DNA from: Clostridium sp. 12(A)
GTDB taxonomy: Bacteria; Bacillota; Clostridia; Lachnospirales; Lachnospiraceae
Length of the DNA: 64,000 nucleotides
Assembly (NCBI GenBank): GCA_000526575.1
Contig: JAGI01000002.1
Location: 3,023,501 to 3,087,500 of the forward strand
Direction: 5' to 3'
Positions within the stretch are counted from its first letter, which is position 1; every line of letters starts with the position of its first letter. Shown here in pieces: positions 26,822 to 41,800 of the stretch. Below the pieces are notes generated by a model. That model was not told the DNA's origin and made no database searches. It saw only the letters and a list, made by a program, of their open reading frames with translations. Both the position numbers and the translations under genes were made by a program.

Positions 26822-29800
26822 TTAATTATTCTCCTTTTCCTTTTTCTTTTTCGTAAGCGCTGCATAGAGAGCCAGCATAAATCCCGACAGGGTCACCATT
26901 ACATTTCCTGCATTATTTTTACGTTCTCCTGTCTTTGGAAGCCTTGCAAGTGGTACATTTCCATCATCTACCTGTATGAGCTGATCTGCACTCTCATTGG
27001 TCGGAAGATTGGCCAGCGGCACGGGATCAGGCACAATGGTAACCGTTGGGCTATTTGGGCCGGTTGGATTTGAACTGCCTCCATTGTCACTTCCGCCGCC
27101 GCTTATCCTCTCATCCTGAATGGAAATGGTGAAACGATTGATACCGTCTAAGGTTACAGGCGGTATGTTGTTGTTGATGTAGTAACCGGAAGGCGCCTTT
27201 GTTTCTATAAAGGTATAGGTATCCATTGGAAGCCGCTTTACCATAAACTGTCCGTCATCCCCCGTAACAATGGTTCCGGCAGCCGCTTTATCCGGTGTAT
27301 AGCCGGAGAAGGATCCCTGATACAGCATGACATATCTGCCATCAGATGCCTTTAGCTGGAACTCAGCTCCCTTAAGCCTTAGATCTGCCAATACTGCATT
27401 GGTTTTAATTATGGTAATGGCTGACGGCATATTTTCCACTGGTCCTTCCGTCTTTGTTAGCAAGCCGGAGGTGGTGTAGAGAACCTCTTTTTGGCTGCTT
27501 CCAATGGTAAACTCCCTGGTCCATGGCTGAGTCCCAAGAACATAACCATCCGGGGCTTTTGTTTCTGTCAGCCGATAGGTTCCGTAAGGCAGGTTCTCAA
27601 TGGCTCCCTTTCCCTGAAGGGTGAAGGTAATGGTATTTCCCTTTACCCCGTTCTTATCCCAGACAGCTCCCTGAGACGCAGCCAGATTTCTGTAGCTGTC
27701 CCAGGCACCCGGCACCAGAGTTTCCAGACTGGTAAGGGTAAATTCTGCTCCATTAAGCCGGATTCCCTTTTCCTCGCTGTCTACCTTTTCAAGCTCCATT
27801 CTTCCGGTGCTGATCTGATTGGTCACAAGCAGTTCTGACGGCTTATCGCTGGATACGGAAACCTTTCCGTCCGGATTTTTTAACACGGTTATGGTTCCAT
27901 CCTTATTCACCCGGATATAGAAGGGCTCCAAGGAATCGTACCGGTCTGTGGCAATTTCTTTTAACTGATAATCTCCATGCTTTAAGCCCAGCTTTATGAT
28001 TCCGTCTTCCCCAGTGGTAAATATTCCGGTTCCTGAGTCATCGTCTGAATGGAACCGTTCTGCTCCAAACAGGGAAAGGATTCCCCCGTCTTCGTATTTT
28101 CCCGGTCCCAGAATGCGAAACTGCATTCCGCTGATGCTCCGTCCCAGATTATCCACTTTCCTTAGCTGGATTTCAAATTCTGCCCGCTCATTTACAATGA
28201 TATTGTTATTTCCTAAATCGGCTTCCCGTTTGGCATCTGACAGGGTAAAATCTATCTCTGTCTTTCCGCTTAAGCTTAAATAACCTTCTGGTGCTTTCTC
28301 CTCTTTCAAGGTATACGTTCCAAAAGGAAGCCCTTTTATGGATACGTGACCGTCTACCGCTGTAAACTGCAGCTTACCTTCCTCTGCCGTTAAATCACTG
28401 ATTCCCATAGAAAGCAGTTCATCCTGACTCTGTTTTTCTAAAATGGAGATAAAGTCATTCCACGCTCCCTCTACCTGGACTTTCTTTACCGTCACAGAGA
28501 ACCGGGCTTCTTTTAGCTTCTCGCCAGTCTCTTTGTCTGTCTTATCAAATACAAGTGCTCCGGTACCGTAATGATTGATGATGAAATCATTTCCGTCTGA
28601 ACGTACCGTGACTGCCTCACTGTCTTCCTTTAAGGTGACAGAATAGACGTTGTCACTTCGTTCATAGCCCGCCGGGGCGTCTTTCTCTGCTACATAATAG
28701 ATGCCAAGGGGCAGCATATCTGATTCTCCGACTCCATCGGTTCCAGTGGTAATTGTACCTTTTAATGTTTTTAAATCCTGATCAGAGTAGATTTCAAAGA
28801 CTGCTCCTGAAAGCTTCCTGTCATGGTCGTGGGCAGCCGTCTTTAACAGCCTGATTCTGGCCTCGCTCCTCACATCATATATCACCACTGTTTCCCGGTT
28901 GCCGGATGATAGTACCGTAATTTTTGTATCACCCGCCAGTGAATAATTGGCTGGGGCTTTTGTTTCCTTTAAGGTGTATTCTCCTGGTGGCAGACGCTTA
29001 ATTGTGACCGTTCCGCCCTCTCCCGTAATAAAGCGAGTGGTGCTATCTTCATTTTCTCTTACACCAGCATAAGAAAGGGCTTCATTAAGGCTCACATAGG
29101 TTCCATCTTGTGTAACAAGGGTAAATTCTGCGCCAGAGAGAACCTTTTTCGTGACCTCATCCTGCTTTTCAATCTTTAATACATGAGGTTCATTTACAAT
29201 TCCATCTTCCCCTGTCAGGCTTAAGCCCTCAGGGCTTTCCAGCTTAAATTCTCTTCTCCACTCCTTACCTGGTTCCAGAATATAGCCATCGGGTGCCTTT
29301 GTTTCCTGTAACGTGTAGCTTCCATAAGGAATCTGAGTCAGAGTTCCGGTTCCTTTTTTATCAGTGCCGGTCACCTGATAACGGATAAAGAGTCCGCCCT
29401 CGTCTTCCCCTGATATCACATGAGACACACCAAGACCTGTAATATGCTTTTGGTAGGTCTTAAATGCTCCCGGAATCAAGGAGGTTCCCCTAAGCTCAAA
29501 TTCTGCTCCAGCTACTGGCTGATGAGTTTCCCCATCCAGCTTTTCAATGATAAGAGGTGCTGTCTTTATGGTGTTTTCTACGGACAGGTTGATTTCCTTC
29601 TGCTTGGAATTTAGAAGGGTAAGCTCTTTTCTTATGTCAGAGCCCAGAATGGAAACGTCACCATTGGCAGCGATTCTCACATAGAAGGGTTCTATGGATT
29701 CATACCCCTCCTTGGTAAACTCCTTAATCTGATAATCTCCATAAGGAAGATTCCAGGTTATAAGCCCTTCCTGATTCGTTTCTTTCACCTCATATCCGGT

Positions 29801-32800
29801 GTTCGTACTATCCTTAATCACGAGACGGTCCCTGGAAAATGGAATAAAGGATTTACTCTCATACGTTCCAGGCCCTTCAATGGCAAAGGATATACCCTCT
29901 ACCTGTTGGTTGCCTGTGTTATCAGTCTTTCGCAAGGTCAGACTGTAACCGGTCCTTGCATTGGTGATCTTGTTGTCAGAGATTTCAGGAAGTGTTACTT
30001 CCTGCCCATCTTTTGTAATCTTAAAGTCCAGATCTTTCACTTTCTTTGTGATGTCATAGCCTTCCGGTACCCGGGTTTCAGATAAGGTGTAGGAGCCATA
30101 AGGAATTCCTGTCAGGGAAACAGCTCCTGTCAGTGTTTCAAATTCCAGTCCCTGGTCTGTTTCCTCTGCCTTAGCCACTCCCATTGCATTCTGGCTTTCT
30201 ATCACAGCGGCTGTAAATGCCTTCCAGGCAAATTCCGGCACGTCACCCTGCTTCTTTAACAGGAATGCGGCTCCCGGTAAACCTTTTCCAGTGGCCTCAT
30301 CGATCTTATTAAAGGTGAGTGATCCATTTTTATAGGCATTCTTAACCGTAACAACGCTTGGGATCGGGTTTTCCTCTGTCTTAAATTCCTTGCTTTTAAG
30401 AATCCAGGCTTTCTGATTCGCTACCTGATAGGATTTCATAAGCTCCATATCAGGAGATGTGGCACGCTCCTTCTCATACCCCTCAGGCGCCCCATCTTCC
30501 GCAACAATGTAGTTTCGGTAATAGAATAAGTCTCCTGCCTGGAAGAGGGCTTCCTCGTCTTTTAAAGCCGTATTTCCTTCTGCTGCGGTAGCACCCAGCG
30601 CCTTCACATCTGTAATTCCGGTCCTTTCAAGCTCAGCCAGCTCTTCATTGGTAAATGGTCCGTAAATGCTAAAGTGCACGCCCTCCACTGGATTTCCATA
30701 GGAATCCGTCTTTTTCACCTTTACATTGCGGTATGGCACAAAGCCGATATCCTTGGTGGTATCATACTCCCCAGAGGTGGACCATAAGAAGAAGTCTTCG
30801 GATGTGTAACCCGCTTTTCCTTCCTTAAAATTGCTGTCAAGGCTCTCCGCGTAATTACTGCCGCCCTCCTTTAAGGATGAGGGCAGTCTGGATCTTCCAG
30901 CCTCTCCATTCTCTCCATTTGATGTCATAAATGGTTTTGATAGTTTTAATATCAGGTCTTCATAACCCGCCGGCATTGCGCCTGTGGTCACCCGAATCCT
31001 GTAGTGAGCCGGATCATCGCCCTTTAGCTTTGATACATTTAACGCCTGGTTTTGATACCAGCTGCTTTCTTCTGCCTGTGTAAATTGGGTTCCAAGGATT
31101 CCAAAGGGTTTGGCAGGAGTCAGTCCCCCAAAGGTAAATCTGGCATCTGAGCCTGCTGCCCCGGTCACCTCGTCGTCTCCGTTCTTACCGTACTTGATTA
31201 TGGCTACATTAAAATAGCCAGATGTCAGTACGGGCAGAAGATCCGTAAGCAGATGATCCTTTTCAGGATTCTTATTTTGCAGTCCGCTGTTGTTTTCATC
31301 AATAAAGATACGGCCGGACACCTTTACATCTCCAGGCACTAAGAGCACCTGTGTGGCGTTGCTGTTTTGAATCTGTCCGGTTGCCTTCTCATTTCCAGTC
31401 GAACCGCCTTCTCTATAGCTGTAGGTAAGAGCAAAATCATTGACCGCATATCCATATGCAACTTCTTCCAGCTCTTTTGCCGCTTTATACGGTACCGTTG
31501 TTTTGTATACGATTACCAGGTTCTCCCCTGGGGCCAGGTAAAAGTCATTGTCAGTAATCTTTAACCGGAACGCAGATGGATCGCTGCTGCTGCCAGACCA
31601 GAAACCATTGCTATTGTCATTTATGACTCCATTTTTAGCTGTCTTCACCGTATTTTTATTGTCAAATGGTTCATTGGAATAAGACAGCTGGTAATTAAAG
31701 TCCTCAACCTTTCGTCCTGGATTGCTTTCATCCTTTTGATTTTCAATGGAAATGGACTGGATGTTTTCAAATTTCAGCCTGTAGTCACTCAAACGGTTAT
31801 TGCTGTCTGCATTTAAATCTCCCTTGGCAGGAAGAATATCCATAAGCTGCAGCTTGGAAACGTAGTTGGTCGTGGAATCGTTGTTTATGGTCAAGCGGTA
31901 TAATACAGAACCATCATTCGAAGAATCGCCGTCTCCATCAATGGTCTTTGCCGTTCTTCCTGCTGTGGTGCCTGACACAAATCTCGTATCTAAGTTACCT
32001 TTGACCTCCTTAAAAAGTCTGAGTCCTGTTCCAGTGCTCATGAAGTTCTCTGCAGAATCGGATACGTACCCATAAGAGCGGTATTTTTCATCTGGTAGGA
32101 GAACGCCCCCTGGTAAGTCAGCACTTGGCCACTGATCCCCTGAATTGGTTTCCACCATAAAGGAGGCACCTGTCTTATTTAAGGAAAATGGGGGCTGAAG
32201 CACATCACTGGTAACATAAAGCTTATTTAAAATATTCTTTCCATAGCTGACAATGTTTCCTGCCACCTTAGCCTGAACCTCTACGGTAACCCGTTCATTC
32301 TGCTTTAGCTCTCCGTTTAGAAGTATAAACAGGGTCTCCTGTCCGGTAAGGGCATCCACCTTTTTCACGGTCTTTTCAATGCCAACTCCGGAAGGCCCAC
32401 TTACAATACGGACTGCCTTTAAGATTCGGTCTTCCCCTTCGGATTCCCCTGAAACAGTAACCCCTTCCGGTATATGGTCAATGAGTACCGGTTTTCTTAA
32501 TGGGACGATGTCAGGATCATTGCTCTTTGTCACATTTTTCACGGTCAGGGTGTAGGTTAAAATGTCATTTGCCTGAACCTCTTTCATAGGAGTGACATTC
32601 TTCTCCGCGGTTATGACAGGTGCCTTGCTTTGGGTAATCGGAATGTTTACGAAAGAAGTCTGCTCTTTCTTTTTTATCTCCTGGCTCAATGTGCCTTTTC
32701 CATCCCATTCCCGGTAGCTCATCACTGCATCTGCCTGGTTATTGATATACTTGATCTCTTCCTTATAGCTGCCGTCAGACAGCTTTGCATCCTGCCGGAA

Positions 32801-35800
32801 CAGCTTAGCCGTAACCTCCACACTTCCCGGTGTGAAATCCTGACCCAGGAGGTATTTATGGTCGGTTGAATTCTTTAAGGTATCATCCCGGTAGCTGATC
32901 TGGAAGGACTTCACATTCTTTCCGCTTACGGGGCGGATGAGGGCGATTTCACCGTCGCCGGATACCTTTACGCTTTGTACGCTTCCCACCTGGCTGCCCT
33001 TAAAATCGTAGAAGGCTACATCTGCCATAATGGTGCCTGTTTTTCCTCCCTTAATCCGGTTCTGCTCCGTAGCTTTCCCCAGCTTTATGGAAGTTATGGT
33101 GTACTTTTCATTGGTATATTCAGATTCAGGGAGAACACTCTTTCCGGCATTTAGCATGGTAAGCCCCCGGTCCTTTATCACGAACCCATCAAGTGGAATG
33201 GTGTTTGTAACACGGGTCGTCAGGGTATAGGTTACGGTCTGGCCGTCATTCCACCATAAATCCTTTAAAGACGTGGTGAGCGATGTTTTTTCCATAGCCA
33301 GCTCTGTTTTCTGCTTAACATTGGTAAATTCAAGTGCCTGAGGTGTTTTTCCCTTTTCTATGGTCACCTCTTTCTTTAAAATGGTTCTGTCATCATCCCG
33401 GTTAATGATATAGCCCTTCTGATTTTCCTGAACCTCTGTTTCTTCTACCTCATACGTTCCGGGAAGAAGCAGTATACTGGTTCCGGCTTCACCATAAGGA
33501 ACAAGCATCTGGTCTCCCACCTGTTTCCCGGTTTTCTTATCTGTTACCTTTATGATGGCACTTATAGAAGAATCCGGGTTATCCTGTCTGTTAATATCAT
33601 TTTTAAATACCTTAAGAGGCAGTGCCTCCTGGTTATGGGCCTTGAACTCATATACCCCTGGCAGAACCGTATTTTCATCCGCCAGTACATAAAGCTCCAG
33701 GCCGTTGATGGTCTCGCCATTCTTGTTTACATCTGTAAGAATGGGCTTAATCAGTCCTTTGCTTCCTTCAAAGGTATCCATACGATACGTTAAGAATCCA
33801 TGCTCCCTCTCCTTAGCCTCGTAAATGGCGTAAGACTCCGATGGTTCCATGGAAAGCCCAAGGAAGGAAATGGCTCCATTCTTGTCTGTAACTCCCGCGG
33901 TCACATAGTTCCATTCTCCAGTAGAAGACTTTTTATAAAGCTCGAAGGAAATGCCGGGCTTTAATGTTTCTGTATCTCCCATACCACTTAACTTTGTAAT
34001 TTTTAAGTCTACACCGCTCTTATTGGGCATGGTGATTTCTGTGGTCTTCCCCGTTTCTGCAAGAAGCCCTCCTTCCGGATAAGCAGTTGTTATGCCAATG
34101 TAACCGGCTGGTGCGCTTGCTTCCTTGATATAATACTGTCCGTCATGGTAAAGCTTTGTGGAGAAGATGATCTCATAGATACCGCTCTGGCCGACTTCCA
34201 CAAAATCTCCTACTTTATTCTGAAACTCAGGGTCTGCATATAGCTGGAAGCTTCCTCCGGTCAGTTTCTTTGACGGATCATCTCCATTTACCTTTGTTAA
34301 CAATACCTTTGCTTTTGCATACTGGTTCTTCACGGTTACTGAGACAGGATTTTTTGAGGTAAAATCTGCTCCTCCTCCTGCCTGGAAGTATCCGTCTCCA
34401 AAAAGAGTTCCATTCTCAATCCCATTCTCCTTAGAAATGCTCCAGTCTGGCTGCTCCTGTTCCTTTAAGTAATAGGCACCTCCTTCCGGATTTTGAGGGA
34501 GTGATACTTTCTGACTTCCGGTATAATAACCATCTTTTGCTGTAAACTGGTTGATTTTAACCTGAACTGGTGTTCCGGTTTCATCAAGCACCTGATGGTA
34601 CCCGTTGTTATAATAAGTGTAAACATCAAACACAATCTGAGCCGGAAGTTTATCTTCTAAGTTTCCATCTTTCAGGAAGCCTTCTCCAAACTCCAGGTTC
34701 TTTGTAATGGTAAGCTCTGCTTTTTTCCTGTTGGCAATGGAAACTTCTGTATGCTTATAGGAAGCACCCATGTCTCCAGTTACAGCCACTACCACAGGAG
34801 TCGTTTCTTTTGTATAGCCTTCTGGTGCCTTAACCTCCGTGATCCGATACCAGCCTGGTTCACAGTTCTTTAACAAATAGGAGCCGTCGCCCTGGTCTAT
34901 GAGCGCACCTGCTGCCTGGATAAAGCCCTGAACTGGCTTTTGATATCCGGGGTCCTCCACATTGGATAGCTGTCCCTGGGAATAGTCAATTCCTGACCGG
35001 AACTTCATGTATTCCAAATGGAAGGAGGCACCCTTTAAGCTGGAATCACTGATTTCTGTTTCTCCATCCGTTTTTCGGATGGTTAGGTCAGAAAGCCTTG
35101 GATTTTTAACGCTTAAGGTGGATACATTTCCCGTTACACTGCCATCTACCGGCCATAAAGCCACCTGCTCCCCGTCTGCTTTTGGTGCGTAGCCTACATA
35201 AAACTTCTGAGGTTCAAAATAGCTGCCTGTAACAATCTGGGAAGCACTATTACTTAAATCTTCCTTCAGTAAGGTATAGGGGCCGCTTTCAAGTCCGGTA
35301 AACCTGGCAATGAATCTGCCATCCTCCTCCTTTTTCACAGTGGCATTTACCGTTGCCCCATTGTCTTTTTTAATGGTAAAGCCGATTCCACTAAAGCCAT
35401 CCGGCTTTTCCCCGTTCCAGGTAGTCTTTTCAATGGTAAGGTTTGGTTTTTCCGGGTTATAAACATTTACCGTAAGGGGTGAGCTTCCTACCGTAAAATA
35501 GCGGTAAAGCCCGGCCTGCCCATTGTACATGTTGATATAAGTGTCAGCCAGCTTACCAGGAAGAATCTCCCTGATTCGGTAATGACCGGAGGAAAGCCCC
35601 CCCGGGACCACTACGCGTCCGTAATTTCCTGTTGTATACGTCTGAAGCTTCACATATTCGTATCCGGTATCCTTCCACTGATACTTCCATAGCTCCATCT
35701 GTACTCCGGAAAGTGGGGTTCTGGTTATGTTCATACCGTCAAGAGCATCGTCTGTTTTTCCAAACGTACTGGTATCTGGTACATAGCCGTATTTTACAAG

Positions 35801-38800
35801 GGTCACCGGATATTCTGAGGAGAGAATATTCATGAGACGGTGGCTGTTATCCTTTGTCTTATCCCAGAAATACTGAGTATCAATAAAATCCTTATCCTTT
35901 TCTACCGTAGCTGTTAAATAGTGAAGAGTTGGGTCAAGGCGGACCTTGGACGGAGCATAGATTTCTTCCAGGGCAAACTCTGCCTGAAGCTGATGCTTCT
36001 CCTCATTTACTTTAAATAAATCGTCACGGTATAAATTCTTTTCTTCCAGCTTTTTCTTTAAGGTATCAAAATTAATAATTTTTGATAATCCGTAGCCGGT
36101 TTTATAGGCTCCGTCTGATTCCAGCCCTGTTTCAATCACATCAACAGGAATCAGCTTTTCTTTTGTTTCCGGGTCTAAGAGCCATATCTGGAACTTTGCT
36201 CCTCCAAGAAGGGTAGGCTCTCCGGTTTTTGTTTCATCCTTTAGCCATTTATTAAGGGCTATCTGGAAATGATACCGGGAAAGCCCGCCAGGGCCATCCC
36301 CGTGAATATTAGTAATTTTTGCAATACGGTTATTCCTGCCGTTCTCATAGGTATGACGGACTGCCTCCCAGCCTTGATACCCTCCATCCCTTGGTACGAA
36401 AACACCAACGATCTGGGGGCCATTTGGCAGAACGTATCCAACCGCTGCCTCATCCTCTACCAGCCAGTATACCTTTCCTGCTTCCAGGATGCCGGTATCA
36501 AACTCCCCGTCAGCCCTGGCTCCTGTTTTTGGATCAATTCTGGTTCCGCTTTCGTAATGGTCCACAGCTTCAAATCTACCCTTATCCTGTAAATCCTTTA
36601 ACTGTATGGAGGCAAGTGACTTGGTATCATCAAGCATCTTATACAGAGTGAATTTGGCTCCATTTACTTTCTCCTGCCAATGAGGTATTCCATTAGACCA
36701 GACTCCGGCACAGACCTTTAATACGTTAAACTGAACCCATGACCGGTAATTATAAAGGGGGCTGGTGTTTTGAACCAGGGAATCTGTGGTATTATTTAAA
36801 TCCTTTCCCGTATACCGGATGGCATTGTAGACAGATTCCAGATCCCTTACATTCAGGGTCTTTATTGGCTCGCCGTTTTCCAGTGGAAGCGGCTTTTTAT
36901 CTCCCATGTTAAGGTCAAAGGAAAGACCTGTTTCTTGTCTGTCCGGTACCTTTACCTCTGCAACAAAATACGTATCATTCCGGTTGATGTCCTGGAACGT
37001 GGCAATTCCATCATAGGGATTGGTGGTCTCTGTTGTTACGTAATCCGCAAGTCCCGGATTCGAAGCATTCACCTTATAAAGAGCCAGCTTTACATTGCCA
37101 AGGATACGGTTATAGGGATAAAACTGGTCATTCCAGCTATCCTGCCAGTATTTCTGAGTCCGTATGGTAAGCTTTGGTTCATTTTTAATGATAAGCTCAT
37201 TCCCGCCTGCCACACCATTTTCCGTGGTAATGACGGTTCCTTCTTTTAAATAGGTGTTAATCACCTGGTAAGACTGAAGATATCCAGCTGGTGGTGATAT
37301 TTCAGCAATGACATAAGAGATTCTGCTGCCGTTGTCATCAAAGATTCTTAAGGCACTGCTGTCAAAGACTACCTGACCGTTTCCATCGCTGGTCTTTTGC
37401 TGAATGGCTTTCTGAATGCTGTTTTCCCAGTCATTTTCGTTAAATTCATTCCGGTTAAAGATGCCAAGGACCGCACCCTTTACTACCGTGCCCTTAAGTG
37501 CATCCTTTTTTGTCACCTTGACTCTTCCAAGATTCTGGTAGTTTTCAAAAGGCTGGCCGTTGAAATTAAGATCCATCTTCTTTTCGTTTGCTTTCACGGC
37601 TGCTGCTATGGTAAATGGACCGTAATAAATCTGGGATTCTCTAATTTCATATCCGTTATAAATACCATCTCTTTGTTGGGAAAGAAGGAAACGGGGGTTG
37701 ATGATTCCTCCTGGTACGGATTCCTTAAAGTAATATGTCCCAGGTGCTACGGGCTGATATTGGTTGGATACCAAAGAACTGCTTCCACTTGGGAGCACTG
37801 CCTGGTGAAAGCCGTTTCCATCCTTTGTATAAGCCTCAAAGGATATGGAAACATTGCTTGTGGTGGTACCGTCAGCCTGATGAAGTATCTTCTTTAAGCT
37901 GACTTCTTTGTAAGGCTTATTATAAATCTTTTTTATGGGCTTTGAGGTGGAGAACCAGCCATCCAGCAAATTCTTAGTCACTGGTCCATTTGGCGTTGTT
38001 ATGGTGCTGGTTTCCTCTTTCACAAAGTTTTTAGGAGCTTCTGTTTCCTCAACCACATATGTGGTGCCAGGATCCAGTAATATAAATTTTCCGCCCTGAG
38101 TTATGGCTCCTGAATATACTTCCTGACCATTATCCTGTCTGGTTATTTTAAATTTAGCACTGATGCTTGCTTTGTTGTTTGTGATGTCATACTTATAGAA
38201 CCAGTAAGGAACCTTCTGAGGAACATTACAGGCGCTTACACTGGTATCCTGCTCCCGGCTAAGCTCAAAGGGTCCGATCACCGGCTGCTTGCTGCCATCG
38301 ATATAAGCTTCCATCATTTTCTCAGGGTCATCCGATTCCAGACGGGCACCTGTTGATACTTCATACCAGTAATACTTCTTTGTAACATCAAGGCCTTTGA
38401 CAGTAATGGCTCCATTTCCATCTGTGGTATAAATGGTTCCATTGTTAACTTCAAAAAGGCCTCCCCCATTTTTCTCTGAGGAATAAAGCTTAAAGCGGTA
38501 ATTTTGTTTAGAAGCATTCTTATTTAAAGTTCCATTGCTGTTAATGGTCCAAACCGTTTTATTAAGCTTTAAGGTTCCACCCTTGTTGTTCTTTACCTCC
38601 AGCTCATTTGTTTTAAGTGGAGTCAGGGTAAATTCTTTATAGAGATAGGTCTTTCCAGAAACTATCTCCTGGGTAAAGCCATCCTCTGGCCGGTTTCCAT
38701 TGGAATATCCATCTGGTACCAACTCCACCAGACGATATTTTACCTTTAAGCCATCCTTTCCCATCACAGGGAGATTTACATTAAACTGGCTGTTTCCGTC

Positions 38801-41800
38801 AAGGGAATAGGTAGTCTTTGATCCGATGGTCACTTTTTCCCATTTTCTGCTTTCTGTAAATTTCTCAATCCAGAACTTATCATTAAAATCACTTTGAAAG
38901 CCTGACGGAACCGGAATATAAGAACCGCTGTTATTCTGTACCAGCTTTGTCACGTTCACCCGGCCCTCATTTAAGGTATTGATGATGGTGTTATCTCCTT
39001 CTGTTACACGAGAAATCTCTCCAGCCTTTACCGTTACCGGATAGTCCCTGGAATCCAGAATATAGCCATTGGCGCTTTTTTCCCGGACAACATAATCACC
39101 AGGTGATACTGGCTTAAACTGGACAAATCCATTGCTATCGGATTTTACTGTTTTCACTTCTGAAAAGGAACCGTCGGATTTCTTTTCAAGCAAGGAGAAT
39201 TCTGCCCCTTCCAGGCCAGTTAAACGAGGTTCACTGGTATTCCCATTTCCCCACATCTGGGCCTTTTTATAAAATTCTATGGAGCCCTTTCCAATGACCC
39301 CATTGACCACAGTAACTTCTTCCCGTTCTCCTTCCTTTAAGCTAAGCTCTATGTTGTTATCCGTTACGAAGGACTTATCACCTTTTTTCGCCCTGGCAAA
39401 TGCAGTGCCTGCAGGCATTTTATCTTCCCGGATGATATAGGTGCCAGGATCGACCTGAATCTCAATATATCCCCGGTCAGAGGTTGCATAGCTACCTTCT
39501 TCTCCCGGTTCCACGGACGGATTTACCAAAATGCTCTTTGAATCTATTTTCTTCCCATTTGAATCAATGACCGTGTAATTTTCATAAGGCGTTTCCTTAC
39601 CGGAACCATCCAGAGAATAAATCTGAAATCCAGCCATACCAGGATACTCCTGCTCCATGGATAGACCATAATCTCTGACGGTACCTACCCCTTCGTCAAT
39701 CTGCTTTTTAATGCGGATGACTGCCGGACGGTTGACCTCATGAATCTTAACATCAGCCTGGGAATCTTCCCGAACCAAGTTTCCGGTTCCAAGCTTTGCA
39801 TATTCCAGCTGGGCTTTGTTTGTTATGGTAAAGACAGACGAATCTGAAATTCTGGAATCGTTGTACTTTAACAGAAACGGCTCATAAGGATAGCGGGCAG
39901 TTACCAGATAAGAGCTATAGGTCGGTGCCTGATTGGATACGTAAATATGGTCGGCTCCATTTTGCCCCTGGGTCTTATACTGGGAAATGGATATGGAACC
40001 ATCTTCCTGGCTTATGGTCTCAAGCTTTGATCCATCGGCCCAAACGCCAGTGACTTTTATTGGTTTCATGGCCTCCGGCGCTCCCTCAGTCTTTATGGAC
40101 AGAGAGTCTGTGATCTTATAAGAATCCTTTTCAAATCCGGTACGCCCGTAGGTCTGATAAATAGTTCCCCCCGGCTGTCTTGAGATGTCACCAGAGCTAC
40201 CCTTCATTCCGACTTCAATGAGATAGGTGATATCTACATACAGTGGCGTCCCATTATCATCCCGAACCACCACATAGGAATTATCATTGGGGTAAACCCG
40301 CTTTTTAATATGCCAGCTGTCATCAGATATGAGACGAAGGGAGGTGTCCCCCGGCTGCTCCCCATAAGTCCTTGTCTCAATGCTTCCTGGATAGATAATA
40401 TTTTCTTTATCTGTTTTGTCTGCCACCTTTACCTTGGCATAAAAAACCACGCTGTCCTCCGGCAATGTAAAAGCTTCGCCTTCCGCCCGCTCTCCATTTC
40501 CGTCAATCCAGGCGTTGATGGTGATGCTGTCAAGCTTTCCAGGCACTATTTCACTCTTATCATTTCCTACATGAATTTCATAAACGCTTTGGCCGTTCCC
40601 CTGAGATATCAGGGTGACCTTTCCAGCCTTTTCTTCTAAATGAATCCCTTCCGGAACCGTAAATTCTATCCTGGCATCCTCATAAAGGTCAAAAAGAGAT
40701 AGCTTTCCACCGGCAGCATACTCATAAACAGGAGCCGTCTGCATGGCGTAGGTCAAGGTATAGCTGTATATGATTCCTGCCTTAATAGCACCTGACTGGC
40801 TCTGGGTAAGATGAAGCTCCACCACGTCCTTCTTATCCTCAGCATCCGGACCGTAATAGGAAAGCGCTGTCTCATAAGGTGTCAGCTTAACCTCACTGTT
40901 GATTTCCGAGCTTAAGGTGGTGATCCCAAAGCTTCTGACCACAAGATCAAAGGTGGTTTCATTAAAAAATGAAAACAGAGAGGTATCTTCCTTTAATCCC
41001 ATGAGAGATTCCCGCTCCTTATCAGATAAGGATCTGTCACCCAGGGAAATGATATCTGCTCCATCAAACACCTGTGGGTCTGCCTCAGCCTGAGAAGCTG
41101 TGGCAATGTCAGGTCTGGACTCAAACAGAACCGGGAGCTGGTGTTTTGAAATGGATACAGTAAGCCCGCTCTTATCTGCTGCTTCGTTAGAATCCTTCCC
41201 TGCTTCACGGCGCTCTGCTTGTTTTTCAGAGTCATTTCCCTGCTTCAACGCAGTATCACCGGAAAATCCTTTTTCAGCTTCTGATTTAGGATTCTCTGAA
41301 TCAGTTTTATGGGAATTGGATACGTTGCTTTTATTCGTTTCGCTATTTTTTGTTCCGTTGTCTTTTGCTCCGTTATTTTTAGTTTCCGCATTTTGTGTCT
41401 GCGTGTCTTGTGTGTCTGTACTTTGTGTGTTTGCGCCTTGTGTGTCTGTACCTTGCGTGTCTGTGTTTTGTGTTTCTATATTCTGTGTTTCAGTATTCTG
41501 TGCTTCTGTATTCCGTGTGTCTGTGCCTTGTGTTTCCGAGTTTTGTGTTTCGGTATTTTGTGTTCCTGTATTTTGTTTTCCTGTATTTTGTGTCCCGGCA
41601 CCGGCAGTTTCACCACTTTGTTCCTGTCCGGTTTTCCCTGTAACCGTCTGAGAAGCATTTGAGCCAGCCCCACCGGAGGCATTAACGGGTTCAGGGCTTA
41701 CAGGCTTTACCCCGTCTGGATCCGTTTCATTCTCACCCACCACAGCAAATTCACTGATGGAGGCTTCTGTAATGGTTATATCCTCTCCAGTGATTCTAAG

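Noticed and set aside
41100-41662. Long plus-strand frames rich in Cys, Val and Phe opposite the N terminus of the giant protein
   Set aside because: They are antisense shadows of the TQN repeat tract; composition is an artefact of the tandem repeat and there is no ribosome site.
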